Positions 37,721 through 51,328 of a DNA stretch of 64,000 bases are shown here, piece after piece. Location: the NCBI GenBank assembly GCA_023055355.1, contig JALJCS010000001.1:55991381-56055380 (forward strand), read 5' to 3'. The notes under the pieces were generated by a model. The model made no database searches. It saw only the letters and a list, made by a program, of their open reading frames with translations, and was not told the origin of the DNA. How positions within the stretch are numbered: the first letter of the stretch is position 1; each line of letters starts with the position of its first letter. The DNA comes from Agelaius tricolor. Lineage: Eukaryota; Chordata; Aves; Passeriformes; Icteridae. The position numbers were made by a program, and so were the translations under genes.

Positions 37721-38875
37721 AACTCCCCAGAAAGAAAATTTCAGGTGTGTATTTAAACAGAATACTGTTGGCAAGGATATGTAACCTGTCATAGCAGGTA
37801 TGTCATACCATCATCCAGAAGTCATGGGTCATACCACAATTAAGGCAGTAAGGCTGTAACTTAAAGTGAAGCCAGAGAAAGAAACTTCCAGGAGTTTTGA
37901 GACATTTAGATTGTCCTTGAGAAACATTTAAAAATTAAAGTATCACTTGCCTCCAGGTCTGCCCCAGTGAAAAAACATGTTAGTCCAAATCAGTAATTGT
38001 AGGGCAAAATTCCTTCCTACATTTCCCCCCAATGAAACAATAAACATGAGCACAGGCATTCACTCTAGCAGAAAAATCTGCAAAATCTTACTTTGTGATC
38101 ATGCAGGTGGTTCAATTTAATTCTTACTAACTCTTTCCACAAAGCTAAAAAAAATTCCCTGAAGGAAGAAGTGCTTGAGTCAGCTCCACAGAGAACAGAA
38201 GTTTATCCTATTCACTAACTGGGATGAATCTTCTATTGAGATGCTAAGTGTTGTTTCATTGCTTTCCATACAGCCTTTCCATAAGATCTAAAGAACTTTT
38301 TATGCCACATTTATATTCATTGTGAGATTTTTGCCCCGGGCTCTCCAGCTGTTTCCTTGCTTACATCCTGAGGCAAGAACTGCTGAACTTGGGGAGCAGG
38401 CAGACTGAATTATTGAGAGGGACAGAAAATTTTAGAGTGTGTAGACCTCAGAATTGGTTATCCAGATGGTGCAGGTGAAGGGACAAATCTCAGGAGTGGA
38501 AGTAATAACCAGCATGACTGAGAGAACACAGAGAAGTTGAAAAGGACCTTTAAAATCTGAAGGGGCAAGAAACAGGCATAATAGACAGTGAGACTGAAAT
38601 CTCAGTAGATAGCAGTGAATGGTACTGAATGTAACATGGATCTGGATGCTAGTTAGTGAAGAAAAAAGGAAATTAGTAAAGAACAGGTGAATTAAAAGGC
38701 TACAGTGATAAAGTCTGGAAGTATGGAATAGCAGAGATGGACACTGAAAAATAAATGTATTAGAACCACTTCTTAAAATATCAGCTGATTTCTAATAGCT
38801 TTTGATAATTAGAAGATGTTTGCAGCATTTGAGGAATTCAGTCTTGTAAGAATTTTGTTCAGCCAGATTAAGAAT

Positions 38876-38936
38876 CTGCCTTAAAAAAAGTGTTGAAAAT
38901 TAAAACCTGCCTTAAAAAAGTTTTAAAAATTAAAAC
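38876..38936 (+). repeat. Imperfect 30-31 base tandem duplication
   Basis: Unit one (38876-38906) and unit two (38907-38936) both start CTGCCTTAAAAAA and end AAAATTAAAAC, with a few differences in the middle. It is older than the 14053 duplication, judging by its divergence. Confidence 0.88.
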
Positions 38937-39833
38937 CATTCCTTTATATGCAATAAATAATGGCATATGGGCAACAACAAAAACAAAAACCCACACTAAA
39001 CCTAGGTTGTTTTCTTTTCCTATCTGCAACTAGAATTTGCTCCTGAAAAACTCAAAAATGTGTGCTGTTCAACTAAGTTTCCTTGATCCAGAGACAACAG
39101 AGGAGATAGGAGCCAACAATTAGACCATGCTTCTATTCCTGCTCCTCCTTTTTGATCCTATACCATAGGATCAGAATAAGTAAAATGCCTCTGGCTAAGC
39201 AAGAGCAGATGATCTTGAAAAGAAAAGAGATCAGCTTTCCCAATGCTGTATGTTCATCTGGAGATCTGCATGTGAGGAGGAAAGAAGGCAGATAACTTTT
39301 GATGGCAACGAAAGGTCCCACTATTTGCTGCATGTGGCAAATCTGCTGGAGGCCTTTCTCACCTGCAGCACACCTTCTAGTACAAGAATATGGTCCTAAT
39401 GAAGAAGGTAGTGTTGAGTCAACTGCAAGTCTCCAAAAGATTTTATTGCTGTTACAGATAACTTAAAATTTCATTGTATCCTGTACCCTTAGCATTTAAA
39501 AACTAATTTTGTTTAATTGTTTTTGTCTTTTTTAAAAATGAGGCAATTTTCTACTATCCCAAGTTTCCCTAAAATTGTTTTCAACAATTCTGTTTATGGA
39601 AGACGCATAAATATTAGAGTAGCATACTTATTGGCACCACTGGTGCCAAAAAAAAACCCCAAAAAACCACAAAAACCATTCTGGTAGAGAGAAAGAGGCC
39701 ATTTCATAAATGCCATAAATATACATTCAGGGCTCAATCTAAGCACTCCATAATTCAGAGGATACAGGCATTTCTAATAGCCATCTTCTTGAGGAAAGCA
39801 CTGGGCTTAGATGAGAATTAAAAAATGTGATTC

Positions 39834-39861
39834 AAATATTTCTCTTAAAATATTTCTCTTA
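39834..39861 (+). repeat. Perfect 14-base tandem duplication
   Basis: AAATATTTCTCTTA occurs twice back to back with no mismatch. Confidence 0.92.
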
Positions 39862-42800
39862 ATTTAAACATTTTCTGTAGCTCCTTCTTCCATGCAGCCT
39901 TCCAGGGTGAGGTATTTGTGCACGGGTGGAACTGGGCTAGCACAGAGATGGACAAGGAGGAATTTATCTTCTTTACTGGGATGAGAGTAGGTGCTGTGTG
40001 CACCTCCACCCCAAACTGCTATATATACTAGGCATCCAAACTGGGACTTAGTTGGCTTTCAGTCCTCTAAGAGGACTCTGAGTTTTTAAGAACATACAAG
40101 GTCCCATTCCCCTCCCACCCTTAGGTACCCAAATTTCCCCAGTTAAGTGCATTGAGTGCCTATTACTCCTGCTTGAAACTACATCCTGCTAACTAGGTCA
40201 CAACCAGCTCTCAGCAGGACATGTTGTCTGCCAGAGATCTCAGAGGAGCTTGGTCCAGAAGGCACTCTGAGAATGTGCCTCTCATTTTCTAAAAGAGCTG
40301 AACTCATCACAAAACACTAGACATAAATGAACTGTCAGTCCAAAACAGCAGAAAAGGAGGCTGGTCAGGTCTGGGGTTATTTCATCCCTCCTGTCCTCAC
40401 CAAAACTCTTGCCATTGTCTCAATTTTTCTTTCATAAAATAAAGGAGGAGGGACAGGTTCAGCCAGGATGTGATACACCTGGGTTCATCCAGTGTGAAGC
40501 TGAGGGAATTCAGACCTTCCCCTTCCCACCACAAAAATTCTGCTCTAATCACCAGTTTTGAAGATATTCAAAGGCAGAAACAGTCTCCATTGTTACCATT
40601 GACACTGTGCTGTTTTGCAAAGAAACCTACCCAAAACCCTATCAAAAAATTAAAGAGAAATTAGCCAGGGAGAAAGCAGTGCATCCACCATTACAATGTT
40701 CACTGGGGAGCGGGATCACCTTGATTTCTGCCTTTTTCTAAGTGCTAAAGAGTGTGGATGCCACATTATTTAATCTTTGCAATATTGAATAAAAGCAAGA
40801 AAGCACATTCACTATGTCATTTTACAAAGCATGTTCTAGTCCATAATGTGGTTTTTTTTTGAGGAATGACTCAGGGTCATATCTTACAAAAAATATGATC
40901 ATATGCAATAGGACTAACTTATAGTAAATAACCGAATCAAAAGCTAAAAAAAGTGTTCAACTTACCAAATAAATAGAAAAATGTAATCAGGGCACACATT
41001 AAAACCAGCACAGGTGCCTACATGGGACAAAGACTAAACCTACAGTAAATGTTGCTTGGAACAGATTGCCTGCCAAGTTCTCTTCAAAGAACTAGACATC
41101 CTAAAAGGTTTTTATCCTTGCATAGAAGTTTGGCAGCTGTGTGATTATCCTACACCTGTTATCCCATAGTTTCTTTCCCTTTTCTGCTTACTAGCTATGC
41201 TATAATCAAGTCTCCTTAAACTTCACCTGGGTGAAAATACTCACCAAACCTGGATGCTGGGGGAACTGAAGGCAGCCTTTTTCTAAGCATTTCATCTAAC
41301 ACAGCTTTTGGTCAGGGCAAAGAAGAACTCTTCTGGGAGTTGTGTCAGACAATTTTGAAATTGTTTCTTTCTGTAAAAAAAGTACCTTTTTAATCTTTCA
41401 AGTGCCATGAGAACATCAGACAAAACTGTAAGGAAATCACTTCCTGGGGTCAAGACCCATGCTGATGCAAGTAGAGTGTGGCTGGATTGAGAAAACTCCA
41501 TTTAGCATTTCTGAAATATCTGTCAGTCCCTGGTTCCAGAGACCCATGGAAGAGAAAAGAGAATGTTCCCCTAGTCCATGAAATTATCAGTATGACGGGT
41601 GTCATATGTGGGAGATAAAAGCTGTTGTTTAAAAATTATTGTAGGACTGAAACAAATAATGTACATCAGTTTTGGTAATTCCAGACAGGGCTCCCTTAAT
41701 ACAGGCAAGTACCTCCCACACAGCAACTTAGAGGAATGCTAACAGTAGATTTATACAAGTTAAAGTTGTTATCTTACCATTTACATTTCTTTTGTATCTG
41801 TCATTATTATCTTGTCCAAGTGCCTCAGAATCTTAAAGATCTTCTGCTCAAGTCCAAGCTCAACTTTTTGACTATCTAATCAAAAAGAAAATCTCCTTTC
41901 TCCTCACTGTCAGTCACTGATTCTTCCACCTGGTTTTAGAAAGCAAGGTTCATGGTGAGCAGAAAAGGTACTTAGACCTGCATCTCTTGCATCCCCTGTT
42001 AGCTTCTGAATCTGCTAACAGCTACATCCCATTTGATGCAACCTACACACAAGGGAGAAGTCTGGAGACACTCACTTCAAACGTGGAAAGATTTTTAAAT
42101 CATGTATATGTTTCATGAAAAGGACAAAATTAAGTTTTGTGAGAATACCTGAAAACATGATCTAACAAACTCTAGTGTCCAAATCCTATTGAAAGAAGTA
42201 GCTTACCAAAAGATAATAATCAACAATTTAGTCAGGTTTCTTAAATTCTAGGATAGTCCTCAGCTACTGGATCATCTTTTCTCTCCAGTTTGTTGACTAT
42301 CTCTGCTCAATGTGCTGTGGGCACAAGTGTTACTTCCTTTGTTAGCTATCTATTAAAGTTCTGAATGTCCAGCTGTTCCAGAAAGTTTGATGCTTCTGTT
42401 CTTTAGGGGAATCTGAACACTTGCTCTTAGAATGCCTCTGGCTTATCTACTGAGACACTGTCACATGTGAAGGGTTGCAAAAACTGAGAAAGTGTTCACA
42501 TCTCCATAAACAGATTTTCTAGTTAGGTAATATAAATATTAACTCAATGCTGTTGGATACTTTTGTTCCTTGAAGTAATGTCCTGCTTATACACTGACGA
42601 ATTTTAAGATATGAGACAGCAGTGAAGGTGAACACTGAAAGACAAATCAAATAAAGAACTGTGTGGTCTGTTAGGGGAATGCAACAGCAGAGAACACTGA
42701 TAAAACCAAAGTGCAATAAGTGAGAGGGTTTTTTATGCTAAATTTAACTTTAATTATAAGGATTGCACCAGGAGCTCAGAGCTTACTTCTTCAGTTAAAA

Positions 42801-43619
42801 AGCATGCAAGCATCTTTGTGTGATTCTAAGAAGCAGACTGACCAGTTTTTTGAAGGTTCTCATGAAAGTGACACAAATGGACAGAAATGGGAATAAATAA
42901 ATAAATGGGGAAGCAATATTTCTCTCCATTGCTACAATAACTTAGATGGAAAAGGCCACACCATTAAAAGAGAAAGCGTGATAAAAGCATATCACTAGAC
43001 CACTAAGTTTGCCTTGCACTTTGTTGTAAAAGCTAGGGATCATCAGTCTGAGTGTTCTGAAAGCTCCTCCATTCATCAGGACTCAAAAAAGCAGTTCCTA
43101 CATTTTGTTATGAGTCAAGCCAGCAAAATGTTTTTAATGGGCTTTCAGGCTTGATTTTGGAATTGTCATAGTGTCACTTATGGTAAAACTAGAAGAAATA
43201 ATAGCATCTGTCTTGAATATAGACATCTCAGCCCCATTACACCGTAGCAATGCCATTAGAAGCAAACTGGTTTTCTTGTCTTCTCTGTCTATTAAATTAT
43301 CTTCCAAAGTGATAGCATTCTTGCCAGGAAAATTTGCTAAGCATGTCTAAAGAATGATTAACTGTTTATATATCACTTCAATTTCTCCATCTATTGCAGT
43401 TTCTGGTTTCCTTTCATTTATGTCTTGAACATCACATCTAAAAAGTAATTTGTTGCCCCCATTTGATAAAAAAATACCCTCTGTATCTGAAGGAAACCAG
43501 TGTTCAGCTTGCATCAAGGTTAGTATAAGATACTTGGGAGATTATGGATTAGCAACTCCAAATTTAAAGAAATCCATCTTTTCAAGAAACTGTGGTATGT
43601 GAAGTATGTTGCTGGACTT

Positions 43620-43647
43620 GGGGTTGGGGTTTTGGTGTTAGGGTTTA
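43620..43647 (+). repeat. G-rich telomere-like motif
   Basis: The run GGGGTTGGGGTTTTGG is followed by TGTTAGGGTTTA. It holds three runs of three or four G plus a GG, and one TTAGGG unit. It is a possible weak G-quadruplex or a trace of an interstitial telomere-like insertion. Confidence 0.5.
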
Positions 43648-45350
43648 TTTTAAACATCATCCTTTAACCTTTCCCAAAGGAAGCATACTGAAGTAACCCA
43701 TGTAAACTGCAAGTATGCCCACAGGGTAACTAATGTCAGCTGTCACTGAAGAAAATGTTCAAGTGTGCAATGGTGTAGACCATTTAGCATGGGATGGAAA
43801 ACACTGAATTTCATTCATATCATTTTGGGAACCAGATAGGACGTGATGCTGAAAAACAAAGTATTGTTCTCCTGAACTGAGTATTGCTCTCTGCAGCTCA
43901 CAATTCATAAACTCACTTGAACTAGTGGACTTGGATAGCTAAACTACCAGACAGGCATAGCTTCAGCAGGACTCCAGACTGAGATTGTTCCTGAAATCTG
44001 AGGTCAGTCTTTTGTAACCACATGGCTGCTGAACCTCACTGACTCAAATCAGTTTCCTGACATGGTAAAGCATAAACCATCTTTCTTTTTGCCAAGTGGC
44101 TGTGAGCTGCTCACCAGAGCCTCACAGTAGATCTCTCTGTGACTGAAGCATAAGCACTCACTGGATAACAAGGGAGGAGAGAGAACAGAGAAAGGGACCT
44201 GAAAAAGCTGACACAGCTGGCAGAACTGCTTTTGTAAAGAAAAACAAGGGGAGCACTGCAAACCCCTGCATCATGGCACATGTCATTCCCTTGAGCAAGA
44301 GCAGGGAGTAAACTGTCCTCTGCACTTCACTGCAGTAAGTTAGAGGTCTGAATCCTGTACCATTCCCTTATTCTTTGTAGGAGTAAAAATGCAAGCAAAA
44401 AATCCATTGTCATTTAAGAACTTTGTCCCTCATTGTCCTGACCATAAAAAGAGAAGAAAAGAGGAGAAAAAAACCCCAAAATTTTAATTGTATCCAATAT
44501 GAAATATATTCAATTCTATCTGGGAAACATTGGGTCATTCAAGAAAACCTTGTGTTCTGTAATTCTTAGCTGGTGATTTGCTGTATAACTCTGCAAAATA
44601 TCCTGCCAAAGCCTTATGCACTTGCTTTTATGTTTAGATGGACAGTTACAGGAAACTAAAACTCCCCTTCCTTCTAGGGTTATTTGGGAACCTGGTGTGT
44701 ATCCCACGTGTTTGGAATCTGATGGAAGTTCTATGCAAATGCATAAAGCTGCTTTCTTACCAAAGTGTGTCTTTGCAATGCCTAAGATGGAGTTAAATCA
44801 GAAATACATCTGGGCAGCTTTATTGGGTCACTGGTTGAAATGATTATTCTTTGATCTACCCTACAGCTGCTCTTTAAATTATGCTTCTTCTCCAACTGCT
44901 CATGTAAAGCTTTTGCTCACTGTTCACTTTCTCATTTTAAAATGCCAGTTTATGTAGCTTTTCCAGTTTATAAGTAAAGGTATGGTAAATGGTGCCTAAT
45001 ATTTTCTAGATGTATTTATGATTCAGCAACACTAGAAAACAGCTATGCAAATAACAGATACCTGCCTTGTGAAAGAAATACCAGGGTAATTTCATAATCT
45101 TTGAACCAGAACTTTTTAGACACCAGTCATTTTGTATCACTCAGCTTTGCATCCCTGATCCATTCAGTTGCCCAGAGAAAAAATCTTTCACCCAGTTCAA
45201 GTGCTGAGGTGCAGTTAGGACAAAATATCTTGTCATAGCATGCAGTAAATGTGGTCATTCTGTTGCTTTATTCATGAAGAGGAGTGATTTTTGTTATCAC
45301 ATATAAGATTTCTTTTTGCACAGGTTTACCATAAACATGAGATATTATAA

Positions 45351-45387
45351 TTATTATATCAGGTATTATATTATTATAATACTATAT
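45351..45387. repeat. AT-rich inverted-repeat cluster
   Basis: Includes GTATTATA and its reverse complement TATAATAC separated by 4 bases, plus overlapping near-palindromic TATTATAATTATTATA text. AT-rich cruciform-prone sequence; no function evident. Confidence 0.6.
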
Positions 45388-48300
45388 TTCTCCACATACT
45401 TCTTAGCTATTTGATGCTACCTGACTGTGTGAAGCTCTAGCTTTTCCTCTCCATTATGCCCAAAGTGTCCCATCCCTTCAGTTCAATCATCTACTTGTCA
45501 AAAAGTTATAAATACTGTCTTTTTTGTTCTTATTGTGAGATACTCAGAATAACCAATTTGCTTCTAGCTGCCATTATTTGCCTTTGTACATACTAATGCC
45601 ATTCAAGTATAATTGTTTTATTAAGTGGAAAAGCTTTGGTAATCTAAAAACCTTTCATTAGTATTCATTCTAAGCTAAATACTAAGCTTGCTATGGGGAA
45701 ACACTTTTCTCCTCTAAAATAACCAGGTATACCCAACTGAATCAGTAGCAATCAGTTGATTAGAGAAAAAATTAAAGGCATTTATTTACATCAGAAAAAG
45801 TGAGCAAATATGGTTTGGGTACAATAAGAATTCTCAATGTATTCACTAAGTATTGGTTTGGCTTTTTTTCTTAACCAAGAATTTATGAGTTCTATAGCTC
45901 GAGCTCTGCTTTCTCCTCTGAATTGTTCACCCATTTTTAGCTACACTGCAGCCATTTTCACTATTCATGTGGAAGCACTCAGGGTGTTTTCAGCACAACT
46001 GCTTGAAAACACAAGAAATTGGATTCCAGGGGGGAATGAAACTTTTGAATCTAGAAAATTAGTGGTTTATTGGCAAGTAGGAAATGGATATTATAATAAA
46101 CATTTTGTGTTCTACTTTTCACTTGCTGGCTTCTCTAGGAATGTGTTGACACAGAGTCCTGAACAATTTCAGTCTAGAGCCAGAAAGATTTGGTGTGTCC
46201 CATGAGCATATTAATATTTTCAAAACTGTTTCTGCCCCAAATAGTGAAAAAAAGTCTTAAACATAAAAACTCTTCATACATGGGAAAATGTGTGTATTTG
46301 ATTTGACTTATTAAAACAAGGTTTTGTTATTTCTTTATTTCAATTCACAATATAAATGGAATAATTTTGAACCAAATATTTCTTTAAATTAAAAACTGCT
46401 CTTTATTGATACAAAACAAAACTAACTAAACCATTACAGTGAGATATTTTGGGAACTTCCAAACTTGCTATAAAAGATTTTTTTAAGACAACATCTGTAA
46501 AAAACAATTCCTTCAGCAGTCAGTTTTGATTTTGACAATTGTAGTTTTTTCTCATAAATATTATTTGAAAAATTCCTGACCGTACCTCTGCTAGATTGAT
46601 ATGGGAGTTGGCTAGAAATTGGCACTGTGCAAGAGAAATATGATAGTTGTGTAACTCAAGGAAGAAAAGGAAGCTGGGGAGTGAGGGCATAAAAATTAAG
46701 GTGATGTTATCTCAGGCAAATTCTTTCCCAGAAAAATCTCATAGTGAACAGAAAGCATTACAGATTTAATTTGCTGTGACTGCAAGGGGAAGTAGCATGG
46801 TCAAACTGGGATTGCTTAATGCCCTGGCTATTTCCCTGCCCTGGAAAGTATCTGCACATCTCTGCAGCACATAGTATATCAATATGCACAGTGCCAGGAG
46901 TTAAAAGTTGAAATTTCACAGAAGACTGGCATCATCAATATATATTTTTGATGAAAAAAAGATTAAAATCTAGATTTTCCTTTACTCCATGGCATAGCCT
47001 TTGTGACAGTGATGCCCAACAAAAAGTTTATGTTCTGCTAATTGCAGGGCTACAGAAAACTCTGTACATGAACAGAGTTGCAGAGCTTCCTGCTCCTCTT
47101 GATATACCTTAATATAATAATTACCTTGCCAATTACAAAATAGCCCTGCTTATAAAGCATCCCCCCATTTTTAGGCTGAATTTTCAAGGGAGAAAACGGG
47201 GTTGTTCTTGGCTGCTGTTGCACCTCCTACCAGATTTATTACTGCTGCCTGAGCAGAGGTGGTGGTGAGGGGCCCTGCCACAGACAACAGTGGCACTTGC
47301 AGCAGGAGTTGTACCAGTGGAGGTGGAAAAAGTGCAATCATAAGAACAGTATCAAAAGAGTTGAGTACATGTAGGATGAGTTGGAATTCCTGCATTCCTA
47401 GGAAGAGGAAGTGAGATGCTGGAGAGATTTCAAACCTTTTTATTCCTCCACGTCAAATCCTCTTTTTTTTTTTTCTTTGTTCTTCTAGAGTACAGAAGGA
47501 GAATAGTGATTACAGTCTCCCTGTGCAATTCCATCTTTCTAGCCACAGACATTTGGGGGGCAGATATAATTAATCTTTTTCTTGTGCACTTGAGAATGCC
47601 TTGGGATATTCTCCAAGTCTCATCTTCAGCAGACACCTTTGTTCCTCAGGGGGAATTTATTCTCTGCCACAAATCACTCACTTTGAACATCCTAATCGAT
47701 ATGTTTCAAGAGAGTTTGAATAAATTATGCTGGGAATCTCTGGTGAATAATTCTTCATCTAAAAGAAAACAAACTCTCCTTGAGAAGGTGTGCATCATGT
47801 GTAATTCCAGAGGAGAACTGAAAAAAAAATGACCAGAGATACCTGGATAGCTGATTCACTACAGCAGCTACTCCTCAGTGCAAATTTTAGGCAACAATAA
47901 ATCAAAGAGATAGAAGATATTCAGGGTTTTAGTGTAATGGCTGAGGTTGTTCTTTCAACCATAGCAGCAAAAGTAGTCTCATTTGCATAGGCCTTGCTGA
48001 CTTTACAGCCCTGGATGTACCAAGAGTGTAACAGATCACTTTCTCAGCCTCAATAGGTAATGAAACAAAGTCTGCAGTCTTGAATTGCTGAATGAGAAGT
48101 AGGTGGAGACAGAGATGGAATCATTAGAAGTGCCAAAGTGGCTGGCATTCCTGATTAGTGCAAGAACACCCAGGCTCACCATACCTCTGCAAAGGAAGAA
48201 CACCTGCAATAGACTCAACAGAGGAGTTGCATTTACCACAAAACAAGAAGATCAGAATTTGGCCTTTTGTCACTAAAATGTCAATTCATTAATACAAATA

Positions 48301-49222
48301 ATAGTTTCATTACAGGCAATTAAAATAATGAGTAATGAGAACAGGCAAATTCTCATCGCTCCATAAAAATTATTCTTCTGGATTAATTTGAATTTGAAAA
48401 GACCACAAAGCTGATAGAAGTGACAATGGACTTTTTGCGCATGTTTTCTGGCTCTATAACATAAATTAACTTGCACAAAAATTAGGATTTCAATCCAATG
48501 GTAATCTGCCTTACTTAAATATTTGTGTTCATTTCAAATGATTAAAATAACTCTGCAAAGTTTCTGACCTTTAATTATAACAACGCCAGTCAAAGTATTT
48601 TAGGCATTACTTGCAGAATAGCACCTTTCCATTGCACCAAGATCTTCTCTACCTGCTGTTTCCTACAAGGCACTTCCAGTAATGGGACTTCAGTGATACA
48701 TTGTGGGTTTAGTCAGTGAGGGAAAAGCAGTACACCAGAGAAGATAAATCTAGCAAATGCTCCCAGCATTTGGGAAATTGATGAATCATGGCATCAGTGG
48801 CAGAAGCTGCCTAATGTTGAACTGAACAACAGTGGGGGAGAATTCCCTCATCCAGAAACTTAGAACATTACTAGCAAAATCTTTCCAACACTACCACACC
48901 ACTGTAAACCTTTAGTGTTGCAAAAATTCTGTTTTCCAGCAGCCATAGGGAAACTTTGATTTGTCCTTAGCAGAACAATATTAGATGTTGTTCAGTAATT
49001 TGCAGCAAGACACAACTCTTGGCTTCTGCAGAATCTTTTGTGTTTTTTGAACTATATAATTCAAACATCTCTCAAAAAATTTGCCTAATATCTGCTATAA
49101 GCAGCAACACTTAATTTGAGTCTTTTTTTCTGGGAAAAATGTGCCATCATAGTTGTGAATATCATTATTGAGTAATTCATAAGTGTTTCAGGATAGAGAA
49201 GGTTATTTTGTAGTTTTGTTTA

Positions 49223-49251
49223 TGATTTATTTATTATGGATAAATAAATCA
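49223..49251. repeat. Inverted repeat, 12-base perfect arms
   Basis: TGATTTATTTAT and ATAAATAAATCA are exact reverse complements across a 5-base TATGG loop. AT-rich, so only a weak hairpin. Confidence 0.88.
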
Positions 49252-51279
49252 CAAGTAAGATACCTTGTGAGTTCACAAGAACCTGAGCAAGAGTGTTCAG
49301 CAACAGCATCTGAATAATTTTTCATAAGCCAAATTCATAATTTTTTGGTTCAGCTGATTTTGCTTTCCTGTCAGAGCGCATGTTACTAATGGAGTACACA
49401 ACTTCCAGGTTCTCATCATTTTCATTAACTAGATTCAGATTATCTGTAGTGATTAGTCAACTTGAAAAGAACTGCCAGCAACCTGCCTTTAACCCACCGT
49501 GGTCTTGACACAGAAGGGGAGGGTGGCAGATAAATCTACATAAAAATAGGGGAAAAAATCTCCCTTCTCCCTCATGTTTTCAGGTTCCTGCCTCCTGCAG
49601 TAAGAATTGTTCATGGATTTGTCTCAGCCTATTCTGGGGGACCTTATTCCTGCAGTTCCCTCTGTGGAACAGCATCCTTCTGTGGGCTGGAAGCAGGGAT
49701 GGAGCCACAGGTTGGGTTTGGAGGAGGGAGGACCTGCAAGGGATGGTGACCTCAGCCAGGCACCGGTCCAGAGATGACAAAACAATAATGGAAACTGTCA
49801 CCCCAGCCTTAGGGGAAGAAAGGAGCCGGTCATCCTCCACTGAGAGCTGGAAGTCTTGGGATAGAAAAGGCTAATAGAGAAGTTTTAGAAATTTTTTTAT
49901 TTTGACAGGAGTCAGTGCTATTTGAAAAGGAAGGTGGGCAGGAGCATTACGTTTCCAAAAGTAGATGGTACCAAAGAATCTGTTGCTTTTGTTATTTTTA
50001 ACAACTCAAGTAAAGGTGGCTAATGACCTATGGTATGCTCAGACCAGGAGCAATGCACAAAAAGGAGCCCCAGAAACAACAAATTTTATAACAAGATATT
50101 GCATGCAACTAAAAATGGAGTTAAGGACTGGTCTAGATTTCAAAGATAATTTGGGGAAAGTGAATTTAGATACAAAACCCCACGAGGACTGCAATTTGAG
50201 ACAAATCCCTTGGCTTACTGAAAGATCCATAAATTGACTCTTATCAATAAGTTTGTTAGGCAAAGGAGGGGAATCTGCCTCAAGTTTTGAATAATAAACA
50301 GGACTTTGAATTCTGAATGCCATTCTACTTCAGTTCTATTTCTAAGTTTATGTCCTCATTTTCCACAATGTCAAAATCCACCATGGGCAGCACCCCACAA
50401 ATAACCTAAGTACCCTTGGCCAGTGTGGAAAAACCAAAGGAACTGTGTTGGATTTTCCCCTTAGGATGACTCTGCAAATTTTAGGAAATTTGATGAGTAA
50501 AAGACTGCTTTGTTACAGTCCAAGAGAGCCCTGAAATAAAAGGTGAATGGATTATTAACTGCAGCTATATGGAGCACTCAGTTATCCAATGTTGAATGCT
50601 GATGCAGTTAGTGCTGACAGTATTTCAGAGAGAAAATCAGTAGATTGTAACAAGTAAGCAGAATCAGAGTTGTCCAGGTGACTTTTCACCCACAAGAGGA
50701 CAGCTAGACAACAAACAGAAGAGGTAACTAAAACCTGCAGTACTGCTGGGGGAAGTATTCCTATTAGGGTTTATAGCTTTTATATCTGTTATATCTTTTC
50801 TTTTGGTCTGTGAGCTGTTCCCCTTCAGAAGAGGCTTCAGGTGGCCTCCAGTGGAATGGTGGTCCAGAGACCTCTGCCCCACATGTTCTGTGGGGGTCAC
50901 ATGTGCCTCTCATATCAGCCTCATTTCTTCCACATCTGTGAGCTCCTCTCTACAGAACAGGGCAGTTTTTCTCCATCAGTTGCCTCCAAGCATAACCGAG
51001 TGGTTCCACTGGGATTTTTTTTTTTCTCCTTGTCTGTAATGTGGAATGAAGCCACTTCAAGAGATGTGTATTAGAACTAGCAAGGACTGGCAGAGGGGCA
51101 TTAGGCATTCTGACCTGTGTCAATTGTGCTGGGAAGAAATGCTGAGTTTTGCTGTTTCAGTTGTGCATTCACTGAATGTACTAAAACTTTGCAAGAGGCA
51201 TGAGTCAAATATAAAACATTACAGAGAAGAACAATTTTGTTTGAGAGCTCTTGAAACAAAGCAGTGATCTCTTTATTGA

Positions 51280-51328
51280 GAAATATTGTGTTTCCCTCTC
51301 TGAAGAAATATTTATGTCCCTCTCTGAA
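51280..51328 (+). repeat. 24-25 base tandem duplication
   Basis: Two adjacent units, 51280-51304 and 51305-51328, share GAAATATT at the start and CCCTCTCTGAA at the end, with small differences between. Confidence 0.85.

Larger units (their letters stand above)
37721..47400. other. Non-coding DNA
   Basis: No gene recognised over nearly 10 kb. Small tandem duplications occur at 38876-38936 and 39834-39861, a telomere-like G-rich motif at 43620-43647, and AT-rich inverted repeats near 45340-45390. Open frames are short and unstructured. Confidence 0.55.
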
